Source of the DNA: Ancylobacter defluvii
GTDB lineage: Bacteria > Pseudomonadota > Alphaproteobacteria > Rhizobiales > Xanthobacteraceae
DNA: 64,000 nt
Direction: 5' to 3'
Assembly (NCBI RefSeq): GCF_018390605.1
Contig: NZ_JAHBGD010000017.1
Location: 222,352 to 286,351, forward strand
Position numbers and translations under genes: made by a program. The notes below the pieces were generated by a model. It saw only the letters and a list, made by a program, of their open reading frames with translations. It was not told the origin of the DNA and did no database searches. This document shows, piece by piece, positions 10,259-19,289 of this stretch; position 1 is the stretch's first letter, and the number at the start of each line of letters is the position of its first letter.

Positions 10259-11305
10259 GTGAATTTCGCCCATCCCCATGTTCTCGCCCGTTTCTGCCTG
10301 TCGATTGCCGTCATTGCCTGCCCGGCCCTTGTCCACGCCCAGACCGCCACAACCCAATCCGCTGCGCCCCCACCCGCCGCGACCTACGGCGCCCAGCTCG
10401 AAGGCTTCGAGTATCCGCACCCGCTGAAGCGTTTCGCCCTCGCCTCGCAGGGACAGGATCTGTCCATGGCCTATATGGATATCGGCCCGGTCGCCGATCC
10501 CAATGGCCGCACGGCGGTGCTGCTGCACGGCAAGAATTTCTGCGGCGCCACCTGGGAGGGCAGCATCGATGCCCTGACCCGGGCCGGCTACCGCGTCATC
10601 GTGCCGGACCAGATCGGCTTCTGCGCCTCGACCAAGCCGAAGGGCTATCAGTTCAGCTTCCACCAGCTCGCCGACAACACCCACAAACTCCTCGCCTCGC
10701 TCGGCATCGAGCGGGCGACGATCATCGGCCATTCGATGGGCGGCATGCTGGCGGCGCGCTACGCGCTGTCCTTCCCCACCGCCACCGACAAGCTGATCAT
10801 GGTGAACCCGCTCGGCCTCGAGGACTGGAAGGCCAAAGGCGTGCCCTACGCCACCATCGACCAGCTCTATCAGGGCGAGCTGAAGACCACCGCCGCCAGT
10901 ATCAAGGCCTATCAGCTGAAGTTCTACTATAACGGCCAATGGAAGCCGGACTACGACCGCTGGGTCGAGATGGCGGCGGGGCTCTATGCCGGCGTCGGCC
11001 GCGAGAGCGTCGCCTGGAACCAGGCGCAGACCTCCGACATGGTCTACACCCAGCCGGTAGTCTACGAGTTCGGCAACATCGCCGTGCCGACCGTGCTGAT
11101 GATCGGCATGACCGACAAGACCGCCCCCGGCGCCAACCGTGCGTCCCCGGAGGTCGCGGCGGCGCTCGGCAACTATGCCGAACTCGGCAAGGCGGCGGCC
11201 AGGGCGATCCCGAAATCCCGGCTCATCGAGTTTCCCGGCCTCGGCCATTCGCCGCAGGTCGAATCGCCCGAGGCGTTCCACACGGCGCTGATCGGCGCCC
11301 TGTAA
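10259..11305 (+). CDS. Secreted alpha/beta hydrolase
   Basis: A 348-residue protein. A signal peptide is seen at the N-terminus (hydrophobic core LSIAVIACPALVHA, cleavage likely before QTATT), so the enzyme is probably periplasmic. The hydrolase fold shows an oxyanion strand VLLHGKNF, the nucleophile elbow GHSMGG with Ser159, and a C-terminal GLGHSPQ histidine motif. The substrate is unknown. The start is set at the GTG because GGAGG (10245-10249) lies nine bases upstream; TTG at 10241 lacks one. Confidence 0.88.
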   Translation: MNFAHPHVLARFCLSIAVIACPALVHAQTATTQSAAPPPAATYGAQLEGFEYPHPLKRFALASQGQDLSMAYMDIGPVADPNGRTAVLLHGKNFCGATWEGSIDALTRAGYRVIVPDQIGFCASTKPKGYQFSFHQLADNTHKLLASLGIERATIIGHSMGGMLAARYALSFPTATDKLIMVNPLGLEDWKAKGVPYATIDQLYQGELKTTAASIKAYQLKFYYNGQWKPDYDRWVEMAAGLYAGVGRESVAWNQAQTSDMVYTQPVVYEFGNIAVPTVLMIGMTDKTAPGANRASPEVAAALGNYAELGKAAARAIPKSRLIEFPGLGHSPQVESPEAFHTALIGAL

Positions 11306-11336
11306 CGAGCCGCATCGACCACGCCACACTTGCGAA

Positions 11337-11373
11337 GGGGAAGCCGGCACCGCGCCCGCCGGCCGGCTTCCCC
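11337..11373 (+). terminator. GC-rich stem-loop after the hydrolase gene
   Basis: GGGGAAGCCGG (11337-11347) and CCGGCTTCCCC (11363-11373) form a perfect 11-bp stem about 30 bases after the hydrolase stop. No T-tract follows, so it may be an intrinsic terminator of the weak high-GC type or an mRNA 3'-end stabiliser. Confidence 0.5.
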
Positions 11374-11438
11374 CGCTTGGCAGAGAACATGACCTTGCGT
11401 CATGATTCCCGCCCCGATTCGCGGCAAGGGAGCGACCC

Positions 11439-11981
11439 ATGGCCAGTATCTGCGGCTATATGGCCGTAAGCCTCGATGGCTTCATCGCCGATGCCGAGGG
11501 CGGTATCGGCTGGCTCAAGCCCTTCGATAGCGTCGATTTCGGCTATGAGCGCTTCATCGCCGGCATCGACACCGTGGTGATGGGGCGGCTCACCTTCGAG
11601 CAGATCCTCTCCTTTGAGTCCGGCTGGCTCTATGCGGGCAAGCGCGGCCTGATCGTCACCTCGCGCCCGCTCGCCGCCGCGCCTGCGGGCGTGTCGGCCT
11701 GGCATGGCGATGTCGCCGAGCTCATCGCGGAACTGCGCGCCGGCGACGGCGCGGCATGGGTGGTCGGCGGCGCCCAGCTTCAGGCCGCCTTCCTCGCCGC
11801 CGGCGGCCTCGATCGGCTCGACCTGTTCGTCATTCCGCTGCTGCTCGGCGACGGCGTGCGGCTGTTTCCACCCGGCGCCGTCGGCTCGACGTCGCTCGCT
11901 CTGCGCGAAAGCGAGGCCCTGCCGCTCGGCATGGTCCGCCTCGCCTATGACATCGCCGGATCGCCGGAACCGCGCGGATGA
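11439..11981 (+). CDS. Dihydrofolate-reductase-family (RibD C-terminal-like) protein
   Basis: A 180-residue protein with the motifs MAVSLDGFIAD at the N-terminus, TVVMGRLTFEQ (about 47-57), AAWVVGGAQLQAAFL and a C-terminal VIPLLLGDGVRLFP. These are the NADPH-fold signatures of the RibD C-terminal/DHFR-like family (YyaP/YwjB type). It is probably a cytosolic NADPH-dependent reductase with unknown substrate. It stands alone between the hydrolase and a convergent GNAT gene. Confidence 0.88.
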   Translation: MASICGYMAVSLDGFIADAEGGIGWLKPFDSVDFGYERFIAGIDTVVMGRLTFEQILSFESGWLYAGKRGLIVTSRPLAAAPAGVSAWHGDVAELIAELRAGDGAAWVVGGAQLQAAFLAAGGLDRLDLFVIPLLLGDGVRLFPPGAVGSTSLALRESEALPLGMVRLAYDIAGSPEPRG

Positions 11982-12002
11982 GGCGTCGGCCGCCGGCCCC
12001 GC

Positions 12003-12545
12003 CTACTCCGCCGCGGCCGGCAGCGTCGTCGCGAACGCCTTGCGTACCGGCCCCCGCACCGCGTCCAGCGGCGTGTCGTCGAGCGGGCACACCAGTACCC
12101 GCGCCGGGTCCACCGGACCGGGCAGGCTCACCTGGCCGTGGGGCACCCGCTTGAAGCCCATCCGGCCATAATAGGGCTCGTCGCCGACCAGCAGCACCAG
12201 CCGCGCCGCGTCCTCCCGGCCGAACTGGGCCCGCGCCGCCTCCAGGCAGCGCTCCACCAGCCGCCGGCCGATGCCGTGCGAGCGGAACGGCGGCTCGACG
12301 GTGAGCGGGCCGAGCAGCAGCGCCGCAGCATTGCCGATGGTGATCGGCGTCAGCCGCACCGAGCCGACCAGCATGGTGCCGATATAGGCGGTGAAGGAGA
12401 GGTCGAGCCGGTGGGTGTTGCCCTCGCGCAGCCGATAGGCGGTGCGGGCATAGCGGCCGGGCCCGAAGGTGCGGGCCACCAGCCGCTCGATGGCGGCGTC
12501 GTCGGAAGGCTTCTCAGTCAGGACGGTAATGGAGAGTTCGGTCAT
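12003..12545 (-). CDS. GNAT-family N-acetyltransferase
   Basis: A 180-residue protein. The acetyl-CoA loop EPPFRSHGIGRRLVERCL and the later VLLVGDEPYYGRMGF, followed by the PHGQ motif, are typical of the YhbS-like GNAT branch. The start at MTELSIT is preferred over an in-frame upstream codon at 12632 because family members begin there; no strong ribosome site marks either. The substrate is unknown. Confidence 0.87.
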   Translation of the reverse strand: MTELSITVLTEKPSDDAAIERLVARTFGPGRYARTAYRLREGNTHRLDLSFTAYIGTMLVGSVRLTPITIGNAAALLLGPLTVEPPFRSHGIGRRLVERCLEAARAQFGREDAARLVLLVGDEPYYGRMGFKRVPHGQVSLPGPVDPARVLVCPLDDTPLDAVRGPVRKAFATTLPAAAE

Positions 12546-12858
12546 GTCGGCGCTCGGCAGGCTCAAGGTCGGCACATCGCCGCGCCGAGCGACCGTGGCG
12601 TCACGGCTGCTGGCACCGGCGAGCGAAATCACCCGCGCATGGAAGCATCTCCACGCGGGTCATCTCGTCTCGTCGTCGCTGCATCGGCCTCGGGGCCATC
12701 GCCGTCTTTCCCAAAAAAGGTTCGGCCGGATAGCACAGGCCGGGACGCAGGTCGAGGGGAGAAGCGCGCGCATCGGAAGCACACCCGATCCGGCATCCCA
12801 TCCCTGCCGTCACGCCGGCCCGCTTGATCGTCGCCCCTTCGTCTCCTATAAGAGATGA
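12546..12858. other. Intergenic region between divergent GNAT and XRE-cupin genes
   Basis: These 313 bases lie between the leftward GNAT gene and the rightward regulator. Apart from the promoter at 12824-12852 I see no gene, repeat or stable hairpin. Confidence 0.4.
12824..12852 (+). promoter_or_regulatory. Promoter of the XRE-cupin gene, probably leaderless
   Basis: TTGATC (12824-12829), a 17-base spacer and TATAAG (12847-12852). Six bases separate the -10 from the ATG at 12859, so the expected transcription start falls on the start codon itself and there is no room for a Shine-Dalgarno site. Confidence 0.6.
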
Positions 12859-13422
12859 ATGTCTAGTTTAATTGACGATACCGAAACCCGCCTCGCCCGC
12901 CGCCTCAAACTGGAGCGCGAGGCCCGCGGCTGGTCGCTGGCCGATCTCGCCGGCCGCGCCGGGGTCGGCAAGGCGACCATCAGCAAGATCGAGCGCGGCG
13001 AGATCAGCCCGACGGCGGTGACGCTGGTGCGGCTCGCCAGCGCCTTCGATCTTACTCTCGCCGGCCTGCTGGTGCGCGCCGAGGGTGGCGACCGGCTCGT
13101 GCGCGCCGCCGACCAGCCGCTCTGGCGCGATCCCGCCACCGGCTATGTCCGCCGGCAGGTCTTCGCCCGGCCGGATCATCCGGTCGAGCTGGTCGAGGTC
13201 GAGCTGCCGCCCGGCGGCCGCGTCACCCTGCCCGCCTCCTCCTATGCGTCGATTCGCCAGGTGTTGCAGCTGCGCGCCGGCGCGCTCACCCTCATCGAGG
13301 GCGGCGAGCGCCACGAGCTTGCACCCGGCGACGCGCTCGGCTTCGGACCGCCGGCGGAGGTCACCTTCGCCAATGAGGGCGAAGCTCCCTGCCGCTACAT
13401 CGTCGCCCTCACCCGCCTGTGA
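12859..13422 (+). CDS. XRE-family regulator with C-terminal cupin
   Basis: A 187-residue protein. Residues 12-66 form a Cro/C1-type helix-turn-helix (LADLAGRAGVGKATISKIERGEISP), and the C-terminal 80 residues form a cupin sensor domain (ELPPGGRVTLPASSY and the APGDALGFGPP strand). Members of this class are repressors that sense small ligands. It is followed directly by a GNAT gene, which it may regulate. No ribosome-binding site precedes the ATG. Confidence 0.9.
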   Translation: MSSLIDDTETRLARRLKLEREARGWSLADLAGRAGVGKATISKIERGEISPTAVTLVRLASAFDLTLAGLLVRAEGGDRLVRAADQPLWRDPATGYVRRQVFARPDHPVELVEVELPPGGRVTLPASSYASIRQVLQLRAGALTLIEGGERHELAPGDALGFGPPAEVTFANEGEAPCRYIVALTRL

Positions 13423-13430
13423 GCCCCGCC

Positions 13431-13955
13431 ATGCCGGACACGCCCAACATCACCATCCGCCCGCTCGCCGCCAACGCCGCCACCGTCGACGCCCTCGCCA
13501 CCCTGCTCGTCGAGACCGTGGCGGAGGGCGGCTCGGTCAGCTTCATGCACCCGCTGGCGCCGGAGAAGGCCGCCGGCTTCTGGCGTGCCGCGCTCGACGC
13601 CGCCGCCCGTGGCGACCGGGTGGTGCTCGGCGCCTTTCTCGGCGACACGCTCGCCGGCACGGTGACGCTGCAGCTCGGCCTGCCGGAGAACCAGCCGCAC
13701 CGCGCCGAGATCGCCAAGATGATGACCTTGCCGGCGTGTCGCGGCCGCGGCATCGCCAGTTCGCTGCTGCGCGCCGCCGAGGTCATCGCCCGCGAGCGCG
13801 GCCGCAGCCTGCTGGTCCTCGATACCGCCAGCGACGGCGGCGCGGCCGGCCTCTATGAGCGGCACGGCTTCGTGTTCTGCGGCGAGATCCCGGATTTCGC
13901 GCTGAAGCCGCATGGCGGCCTCACCGGCACCCGGCTCTACGCCAAACGGCTCTAG
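13431..13955 (+). CDS. GNAT-family N-acetyltransferase
   Basis: About 174 residues. The acetyl-CoA motif is KMMTLPACRGRGIASSLL (about 101-118), and the later LLVLDTASDGGAAGLYERHGF is also GNAT-typical. The substrate is unknown, although its position just after the XRE-cupin gene suggests joint expression and a shared ligand or target. A GTG at 13419 that overlaps the upstream stop is an equally possible start; neither has a clear ribosome site. Confidence 0.87.
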   Translation: MPDTPNITIRPLAANAATVDALATLLVETVAEGGSVSFMHPLAPEKAAGFWRAALDAAARGDRVVLGAFLGDTLAGTVTLQLGLPENQPHRAEIAKMMTLPACRGRGIASSLLRAAEVIARERGRSLLVLDTASDGGAAGLYERHGFVFCGEIPDFALKPHGGLTGTRLYAKRL

Positions 13956-13956
13956 C

Positions 13957-14060
13957 CATTTCCGCCAAAACGTGAAGCGGTTTTGCGTCCAGAGTTGCGC
14001 AAAAAACAGGAGATGGCGTGTTTCCGCGCTTCGGAAAACCGAAAACGCAGCCCGCGCGCG
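13957..14060. repeat. Hairpin-rich intergenic sequence
   Basis: Between two genes, CAAAAC (13966-13971) pairs with GTTTTG (13980-13985), and further on TTCCG/CGGAA and CGGTTTTC/GAAAAC segments can pair. The CCAAAACGTGAAGCGG core resembles dispersed intergenic repeats of Rhizobiales. It has only one copy in this window, so the repeat assignment is inference. Confidence 0.35.
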
Positions 14061-14159
14061 TTGCCGCAATACCTGCTTCTCGCCGGCGCAACCGATGGCG
14101 GCGTGCCATCCAGGCGCTTTCGGCCTAGGTTCTCCCCCGCGAGCCAAGGGAGACGCACG

Positions 14160-15131
14160 ATGGGATTGCTGGTCGACGGAAAATGGGCCGATAGCTGGTA
14201 CGATACCAAGAGCACCGGCGGGCGTTTCGAGCGCACCACCACCCGTTTCCGCAACTGGATCACCGCCGATGGCGCGCCGGGCCCCTCCGGCGAGGGCGAC
14301 TTTGCCGCCGAGGCCGGGCGTTACCATCTCTATGTTTCCTATGCCTGCCCGTGGGCGCATCGCACGCTGATCTTCCGCCAGCTGAAGCGGCTGTCGAGCC
14401 TGATCGGCGTCAGCGTCGTCGATCCCTATATGGGCGAGGAAGGCTGGGTGTTCGTCGATCACGCCCAGCGCCCCACCATGGGCGCCACCGAGGATTCGGT
14501 GCTCGGCAAGCAGCGGCTCTACGAGGTGTATCTGCAGGCCGACCCGCATTATTCCGGCCGCGTCACCGTGCCGGTGCTGTGGGACCGGCGGCGCGGCACC
14601 ATCGTCAGTAATGAATCGGCGGAGATCATCCGCATGTTCAATTCGGCCTTCGACGCCTTCACCGACGACCGGCACGATTATTATCCCGAGCCGCTGCGGG
14701 CGGAGATCGACGCGCTCAATTCCCGCATCTACGACGCGGTGAACAACGGCGTCTACCGCGCCGGCTTCGCCACCAAGCAGGAGGCCTATGAGGAGGCGGT
14801 GCTCGCCTTGTTCGCCATGCTCGACGAACTGGAAGCACGGCTCGCCGACGGCCCTTATCTCTTCGGCGCCACGCTGACCGAAGCCGATTGGCGGCTGTTC
14901 ACCACGCTGATCCGCTTCGATGCGGTCTATGTCGGCCACTTCAAGTGCAACATCCGCCGCATCGCCGACTATCCCAACCTGTCGCGCTACCTGCAGCGGC
15001 TCTACACGGTGCCGGGCGTGTCGGAGACGGTGAACCTCACCCACATCAAGCGGCATTATTACGAGAGCCACAAGACCATCAACCCCACCGGCATCGTCCC
15101 CGTGGGGCCGGCGCTGGCCTGGACGACGTGA
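14160..15131 (+). CDS. Glutathionyl-hydroquinone reductase (Xi-class GST)
   Basis: A 323-residue protein. The active-site motif SYACPWAHRT with Cys63 defines the YqjG/PcpF/ECM4 group, which reduces glutathionyl-hydroquinones with glutathione. The C-terminal helical GST domain contains EADWRLFTTLIRFDAVYVGHFKCN, also diagnostic. The start is set at 14160 because GGGAG (14148-14152) lies seven bases upstream; the longer in-frame ORF would add a hairpin-derived leader. Cytosolic. Confidence 0.93.
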   Translation: MGLLVDGKWADSWYDTKSTGGRFERTTTRFRNWITADGAPGPSGEGDFAAEAGRYHLYVSYACPWAHRTLIFRQLKRLSSLIGVSVVDPYMGEEGWVFVDHAQRPTMGATEDSVLGKQRLYEVYLQADPHYSGRVTVPVLWDRRRGTIVSNESAEIIRMFNSAFDAFTDDRHDYYPEPLRAEIDALNSRIYDAVNNGVYRAGFATKQEAYEEAVLALFAMLDELEARLADGPYLFGATLTEADWRLFTTLIRFDAVYVGHFKCNIRRIADYPNLSRYLQRLYTVPGVSETVNLTHIKRHYYESHKTINPTGIVPVGPALAWTT

Positions 15132-15220
15132 CGCCCCCGCCCCGCATTGTCGGGCGCGCCGGGAGGGCCTAGCCTCCGGCGCAACCGGCTCCGGGAAGCC
15201 GGGACCAGCCGGGGGCGAAG

Positions 15221-16642
15221 ATGGACCAGGACGCGCGACAGGACGGCATCGACCCGCGGCAGGACCGGCCGCTGGACATCCCCGCCGCGGAACTCGCCGG
15301 CCTCGTCGAGGCCACCGCGCAGCTTGCCGCCGGCTACTGGTCCGGGCTGGACCAGCGCCCGGCCTATCCGCGCACCGGCGGCGGCGAGACGGCACGGCTG
15401 TTCGCCCGCCCCTGGGCCGAGGACGGCCGCGGCGCCGCGGTGCTGGAGGACTTCTCCGCCATCGCCGAGCATTCCCGCCCCTCCGGCGGCCGATTCTTCG
15501 GCTATGTGTTCGGCTCCGGCGAGCCGGTCGGCGCGCTGGGCGACCTGCTCGCCTCGGCGCTCAACCAGAATGTCGGCGCCTGGCGCTCCGCCCCGGCGGC
15601 GGTGGCCGTCGAGCGGGCGGTGATCGGCTGGCTCGGCGAGGCGGTCGGCTGCCCCGGCTTCACCGGCTCGCTGTGCGGCGGCGGTTCCTCGGCCAATCTG
15701 ATGGCGCTCGCCATGGCCCGCGAGGCCAGGCTGCCGGCCAATGAGGATGGCGTCCGGCCCGGCGTGGTCTATGCCTCCGAGCAGGTGCACATGTCGATCC
15801 CGAAGGCGGTGGCGCTGATCGGCCTCGGCCGCCGCAACCTGCGGCTCATCCCGGTCGATGCCGATATGCGCCTGCGCGTCGACGCGCTGGAGGCCGCCAT
15901 TGCCGAGGACCGCGCCGCCGGCCGCACGCCGCTCGCGGTGGTGGCCACCGCCGGCACGGTGGCGACCGGCGCCATCGACCCGCTGCGCCCCATCGCCGCG
16001 ATCGCCCGGCGGGAGGACATGTGGATGCATGTCGACGGCGCCTTCGGCGTGCTGGCGTCACTCGCCGCGCCGGCGCTGTTCGACGGCCTGTCGGAAGCGG
16101 ATTCGCTGTCGCTCGATGCGCATAAATGGCTGTACCAGCCGGTCGATTGCGGCTGCCTGCTGCATCGCCATCGCGACGTCGCGCAGACGACCTTCTCGCA
16201 TAGCGGCGACTATGTGCGGGCGCTGAACACCGATCCGGAGGAGGCCTTCGCCTTTTTCGAGGAAAGCCTCGAACTGTCGCGCCGCTTCCGGGCGCTCAAG
16301 CTGTGGCTGTCGCTGCAATATCACGGCCGCGCCGCCTTCCGCGCCGCCATCGCCCGCGACCTCGCGCATGCACGGCTGCTGGAGGCGGAAATCGCCGCGC
16401 ATCCCGAGCTGGAGCTGCTGTCGTCCGGGCCGCTCAGCGCGGTGTGCTTCCGTCATCGCGAGAAGGACAATGAGGCGCTGCTGCGCCGGCTCATCGCGCG
16501 GCGGCGAGTCTTCCTGTCCAACGCCACCATAGACGGCCGCTTCGCCCTGCGCGCCTGCTTCGTCAACCACCGCACCACCGAGGACGACGTGCGGGAGATC
16601 GTGGCGGAGGTGATCGCGGCGGCGGGGGAGGTGAATGGCTGA
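15221..16642 (+). CDS. Pyridoxal-phosphate-dependent decarboxylase (group II)
   Basis: A 473-residue protein of the aromatic-amino-acid/glutamate decarboxylase family. The PLP lysine is Lys302 in LDAHKWLYQP, Asp272 lies in HVDGAFG, and SLCGGGSSANLMAL (150-163) binds the phosphate. The amino acid decarboxylated cannot be told from sequence alone; tyrosine/DOPA/tryptophan-type substrates are usual for this subgroup. It is convergent with pmtA and the two stops are 30 bases apart. Confidence 0.92.
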   Translation: MDQDARQDGIDPRQDRPLDIPAAELAGLVEATAQLAAGYWSGLDQRPAYPRTGGGETARLFARPWAEDGRGAAVLEDFSAIAEHSRPSGGRFFGYVFGSGEPVGALGDLLASALNQNVGAWRSAPAAVAVERAVIGWLGEAVGCPGFTGSLCGGGSSANLMALAMAREARLPANEDGVRPGVVYASEQVHMSIPKAVALIGLGRRNLRLIPVDADMRLRVDALEAAIAEDRAAGRTPLAVVATAGTVATGAIDPLRPIAAIARREDMWMHVDGAFGVLASLAAPALFDGLSEADSLSLDAHKWLYQPVDCGCLLHRHRDVAQTTFSHSGDYVRALNTDPEEAFAFFEESLELSRRFRALKLWLSLQYHGRAAFRAAIARDLAHARLLEAEIAAHPELELLSSGPLSAVCFRHREKDNEALLRRLIARRRVFLSNATIDGRFALRACFVNHRTTEDDVREIVAEVIAAAGEVNG

Positions 16643-16672
16643 AGACGGAGGGCCGGAGCCTGACCGGACGGA

Positions 16673-17371
16673 CTATCCCGCCAACGCCACCTGTACCGCC
16701 TCGGTGCTCGCTCCCCGCGCCGCCTGCTCGGCCGCGCTCAGCTTCTTGAACCGCACCAGCGTGTACATGCCGAGCCCGACATCCTTGGCCACCGGCAGGT
16801 CCACCGTGCCGTTCTGCAGCGCCCAGTTGCGCAGCCGGGCGAACTGGAATTCCGGCCGCCAGCCGAGCTTGCGCGCCTTGCGGGCGAACCAGCGCTCGAA
16901 CACCGCGCGCGGCCCGTCTTCGGCACCGAGATGGTTGACCAGGATGATCTCGCCGCCCGGCTTCAGCACCCGCGCCATCTCGTCCAGCGTCTCCTCGGGA
17001 TGCGGCACCACGGTGATGACGAACTGGGCGATGACCACGTCGAAGCTCTCATCGGCAAAGCCGAGATGCGCGCCGTCCATCAGGCACAGCCCCTCGACAT
17101 GGCGCAGATGCTCCTTCTTCACCCGCTCGCGGGCCTTGTGGAGCATCGGCTCGGAGATATCGACGCCGATCAGCCGGTTGGAGCGCTTGTAGTTGGGAAG
17201 GGCGAGGCCGGTGCCGACGCCGAATTCGAGGATACGCCCGCCGATCTTTTCCGCCGCGCGGATTGCCGCCTTGCGACCGGCATCGAACACCGCGCCGAAC
17301 ACCACGTCATAAACCGGAGCCCAGCGGGCATAGGCTTCTTCAACGGTGGCGCGGTCGAGATCGGTCGTCAT
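16673..17371 (-). CDS. pmtA: Phosphatidylethanolamine N-methyltransferase, Rhizobium/Rhodobacter type
   Basis: A 232-residue class I SAM-dependent methyltransferase. Motif I is ILEFGVGTGLALPNY (about 47-61), then IGVDISEPML and FDVVIAQFVITVVPHPEETLDEMARVLKPGG. The ITVVPHPE pattern and the N-terminal EEAYARWAPVYDVVFG are characteristic of bacterial PmtA, which converts phosphatidylethanolamine to phosphatidylcholine at the inner membrane face. GGGGAAAG directly upstream supports the ATG at 17371 rather than the one at 17386. Confidence 0.87.
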   Translation of the reverse strand: MTTDLDRATVEEAYARWAPVYDVVFGAVFDAGRKAAIRAAEKIGGRILEFGVGTGLALPNYKRSNRLIGVDISEPMLHKARERVKKEHLRHVEGLCLMDGAHLGFADESFDVVIAQFVITVVPHPEETLDEMARVLKPGGEIILVNHLGAEDGPRAVFERWFARKARKLGWRPEFQFARLRNWALQNGTVDLPVAKDVGLGMYTLVRFKKLSAAEQAARGASTEAVQVALAG

Positions 17372-17429
17372 GCTTTCCCCCAACATATCCGGCCCCGGCC
17401 TCGCGGCCGATCCCGGCGCGACGCCCGAC

Positions 17430-18689
17430 TCACGCGGTACGGACGTTCGCCACCATCTCCTGACCGCGTGTCAGCGCTGTGAAGGCGCTTGGCGCGCGGC
17501 GAATCACCCCACCGCCGAGCAATCGCGCCCCGGACGAGGCGTCGGCATAGAACACGCAGGCCTGGCCCGGCGCCACCCCTTCCTCCGCGGCGGCGAGACG
17601 CACCACCGGCGCGCCGCGATGGACGTCGTCGCCGGCGCGGCCGAGCTGGCCGGGCACCGGCGCCCGGGTCGAGCGCACCTTCACATAGATCTCGCGGCCG
17701 GCATCGAGCGCCGCGTCGAGGCTCTCGTCGCCGAGCCAGTTCACCTCGTCGATGCGCACCTCGGTGACGCCCAGCGCCGCGCGCGGCCCCACCAGCACCC
17801 GGCGCTGGCGGGCATCGATGCCCACCACATAGAGCGGCTCGGCGGCGGCGATGCCCAGCCCCTTGCGCTGGCCGATGGTGTAGCGCATCACCCCGGCATG
17901 GCGGCCGAGCACCCTTCCGTCGAGATGCACGATGTCGCCCGGCTCGCCGGCCTCGGGGCGCAGCTTCTCGACGATGTCGGTGTAGTGCCCGTTGGGCACG
18001 AAGCAGATGTCCTGGCTGTCCGGCTTGTCGGCCACCTTCAGGCCGAAGCCCTCGGCCAGCGCCCGCACCTCCGGCTTGGTGGTCTCGCCGAGCGGGAAGC
18101 GCAGCATGTCGATCTGCGTCTGCGTCGTCGCGTAGAGGAAGTAGCTCTGGTCGCGGCTCTCGTCGAGCGGTCGGTACAAGGCGCGCGTGCCGTCCGGCAG
18201 CCCGCGGCTGGTCACGTAATGGCCGGTGGCGAGGATGTCGGCGCCGAGGTCCTTCGCCGTCTCCATCAGGTCGCGGAACTTGACGGTGCGGTTGCAGTCG
18301 ACGCAGGGGATCGGCGTCTCGCCGCTCGCATAGGCATCGGCGAAGCGCTCGATCACCGCGTCGCGGAACCGGCTCTCATAGTCGAGCACGTAATGCGGGA
18401 TGCCCAGCTTCTCGCAGACCAGGCGGGCATCGTAGATGTCCTGCCCGGCGCAGCAGGCGCCGGGGCGATGGTGCATCGCCTCGCCATGGTCGTAGAGCTG
18501 CAGGGTGACGCCGAGCACCTCGTAGCCGGCCTGCGCATAGAGCGCGGCGACCACCGAGGAATCCACCCCGCCCGACATCGCCACCACCACGCGGGTGTCC
18601 TTGGGGGTACGGCCTGTATCGTCGAGGCGGATCATGGCGAGCGGCGGGTCTGCGACCACGAAGGCCTGGGAGCGGGAGAGTGTCGTCAT
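17430..18689 (-). CDS. mnmA: tRNA-specific 2-thiouridylase MnmA
   Basis: A 419-residue protein that installs the 2-thio group of wobble uridine in tRNA-Lys, -Glu and -Gln. The PP-loop SGGVDSS is at 39-45, the first catalytic cysteine in PIPCVDCN, the second in [11 protein letters not shown], and [12 protein letters not shown] is the conserved tRNA-binding segment. All catalytic parts are present. The exact start among several in-frame codons is uncertain; 18689 is chosen, and MIRLDD near residue 20 is possible. Confidence 0.96.
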   Translation of the reverse strand: MTTLSRSQAFVVADPPLAMIRLDDTGRTPKDTRVVVAMSGGVDSSVVAALYAQAGYEVLGVTLQLYDHGEAMHHRPGACCAGQDIYDARLVCEKLGIPHYVLDYESRFRDAVIERFADAYASGETPIPCVDCNRTVKFRDLMETAKDLGADILATGHYVTSRGLPDGTRALYRPLDESRDQSYFLYATTQTQIDMLRFPLGETTKPEVRALAEGFGLKVADKPDSQDICFVPNGHYTDIVEKLRPEAGEPGDIVHLDGRVLGRHAGVMRYTIGQRKGLGIAAAEPLYVVGIDARQRRVLVGPRAALGVTEVRIDEVNWLGDESLDAALDAGREIYVKVRSTRAPVPGQLGRAGDDVHRGAPVVRLAAAEEGVAPGQACVFYADASSGARLLGGGVIRRAPSAFTALTRGQEMVANVRTA

Positions 18690-18845
18690 CCCTATATAGG
18701 ACGTCGAGGCGGCTCGATGAACCCGTTTGTACGAAATCCCGCCCCGGCGGCGCAACCCGCCCGGCGCCTGCGGTTTTCAGCGTATTCGCCAGCGGATAAT
18801 TGGCCGGCGAAGATTCCGCAAGGTAAACAAAAAGTTTCGTGGATG

Positions 18846-18860
18846 TTAATAACGCCTTAA
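18846..18860. promoter_or_regulatory. CtrA-binding motif TTAA-N7-TTAA
   Basis: TTAA at 18846-18849 and TTAA at 18857-18860 with exactly seven bases between: a perfect full CtrA box about 100 bases upstream of sciP. In Caulobacter sciP is CtrA-activated, so its position agrees with known cell-cycle wiring. Confidence 0.75.
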
Positions 18861-18883
18861 CCTTCGTGAACTCACCGGCTCGT

Positions 18884-18888
18884 GATTC
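18884..18888. promoter_or_regulatory. GANTC site (CcrM target) in the sciP promoter region
   Basis: GATTC 24 bases downstream of the CtrA box. GANTC is methylated by CcrM in alphaproteobacteria, and GANTC near CtrA-regulated starts often confers methylation-dependent expression through GcrA. A single site could occur by chance. Confidence 0.45.
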
Positions 18889-18959
18889 GTTTAGGAAAAT
18901 ATTTATCGCTGTCAGGATACCATCATCTCATAAGTTCGGGTGTCATGAGTGAGCGTACA

Positions 18960-19235
18960 ATGACCGAGGCCTACCGCCCCAGGGTGAAATACGTGATCGG
19001 ACCGGACGGCAGTCCGTTGACCATTGCTGATCTTCCTCCCCCGGATACGCGCCGCTGGGTTATTCGCCGCAAGGCCGAGGTGGTCGCCGCCGTGCGTGGC
19101 GGGCTCCTGAGCCTTGAGGAAGCCTGCAAGCGTTACACCCTTACCACCGAGGAATTCCTGTCCTGGCAGGCCTCGATCGACCGCCACGGCCTCGCCGGCC
19201 TGCGCACCACCCGCATCCAGCAATACCGCCAGTGA
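18960..19235 (+). CDS. sciP: SciP, DUF1153-family inhibitor of CtrA
   Basis: A 91-residue protein. The sequence RPRVKYVIGPDGSPLTIADLPPP, then RWVIRRKAEVVAAVRGGLLSLEEACKRYTLT and HGLAGLRTTRIQQYR, is nearly invariant across alphaproteobacterial SciP/DUF1153 proteins. It contains a helix-turn-helix that binds CtrA and shuts off CtrA-activated promoters. A perfect CtrA box lies upstream. The start at MTEAYRP fits the family; ATG at 18945 would add five residues. Confidence 0.93.
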   Translation: MTEAYRPRVKYVIGPDGSPLTIADLPPPDTRRWVIRRKAEVVAAVRGGLLSLEEACKRYTLTTEEFLSWQASIDRHGLAGLRTTRIQQYRQ

Positions 19236-19267
19236 ACCTGCCTGCGACAGCATCGTCGGATTGAATG

Positions 19268-19289
19268 CGGCCGGGCCTCGTCCCGGCCG
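19268..19289 (+). terminator. Stem-loop after sciP
   Basis: CGGCCGGG (19268-19275) and CCCGGCCG (19282-19289) form a perfect 8-bp stem with a six-base loop, 33 bases after the sciP stop, followed by the moderately T-rich TCGTCATTTGT. A plausible intrinsic terminator. Confidence 0.5.
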
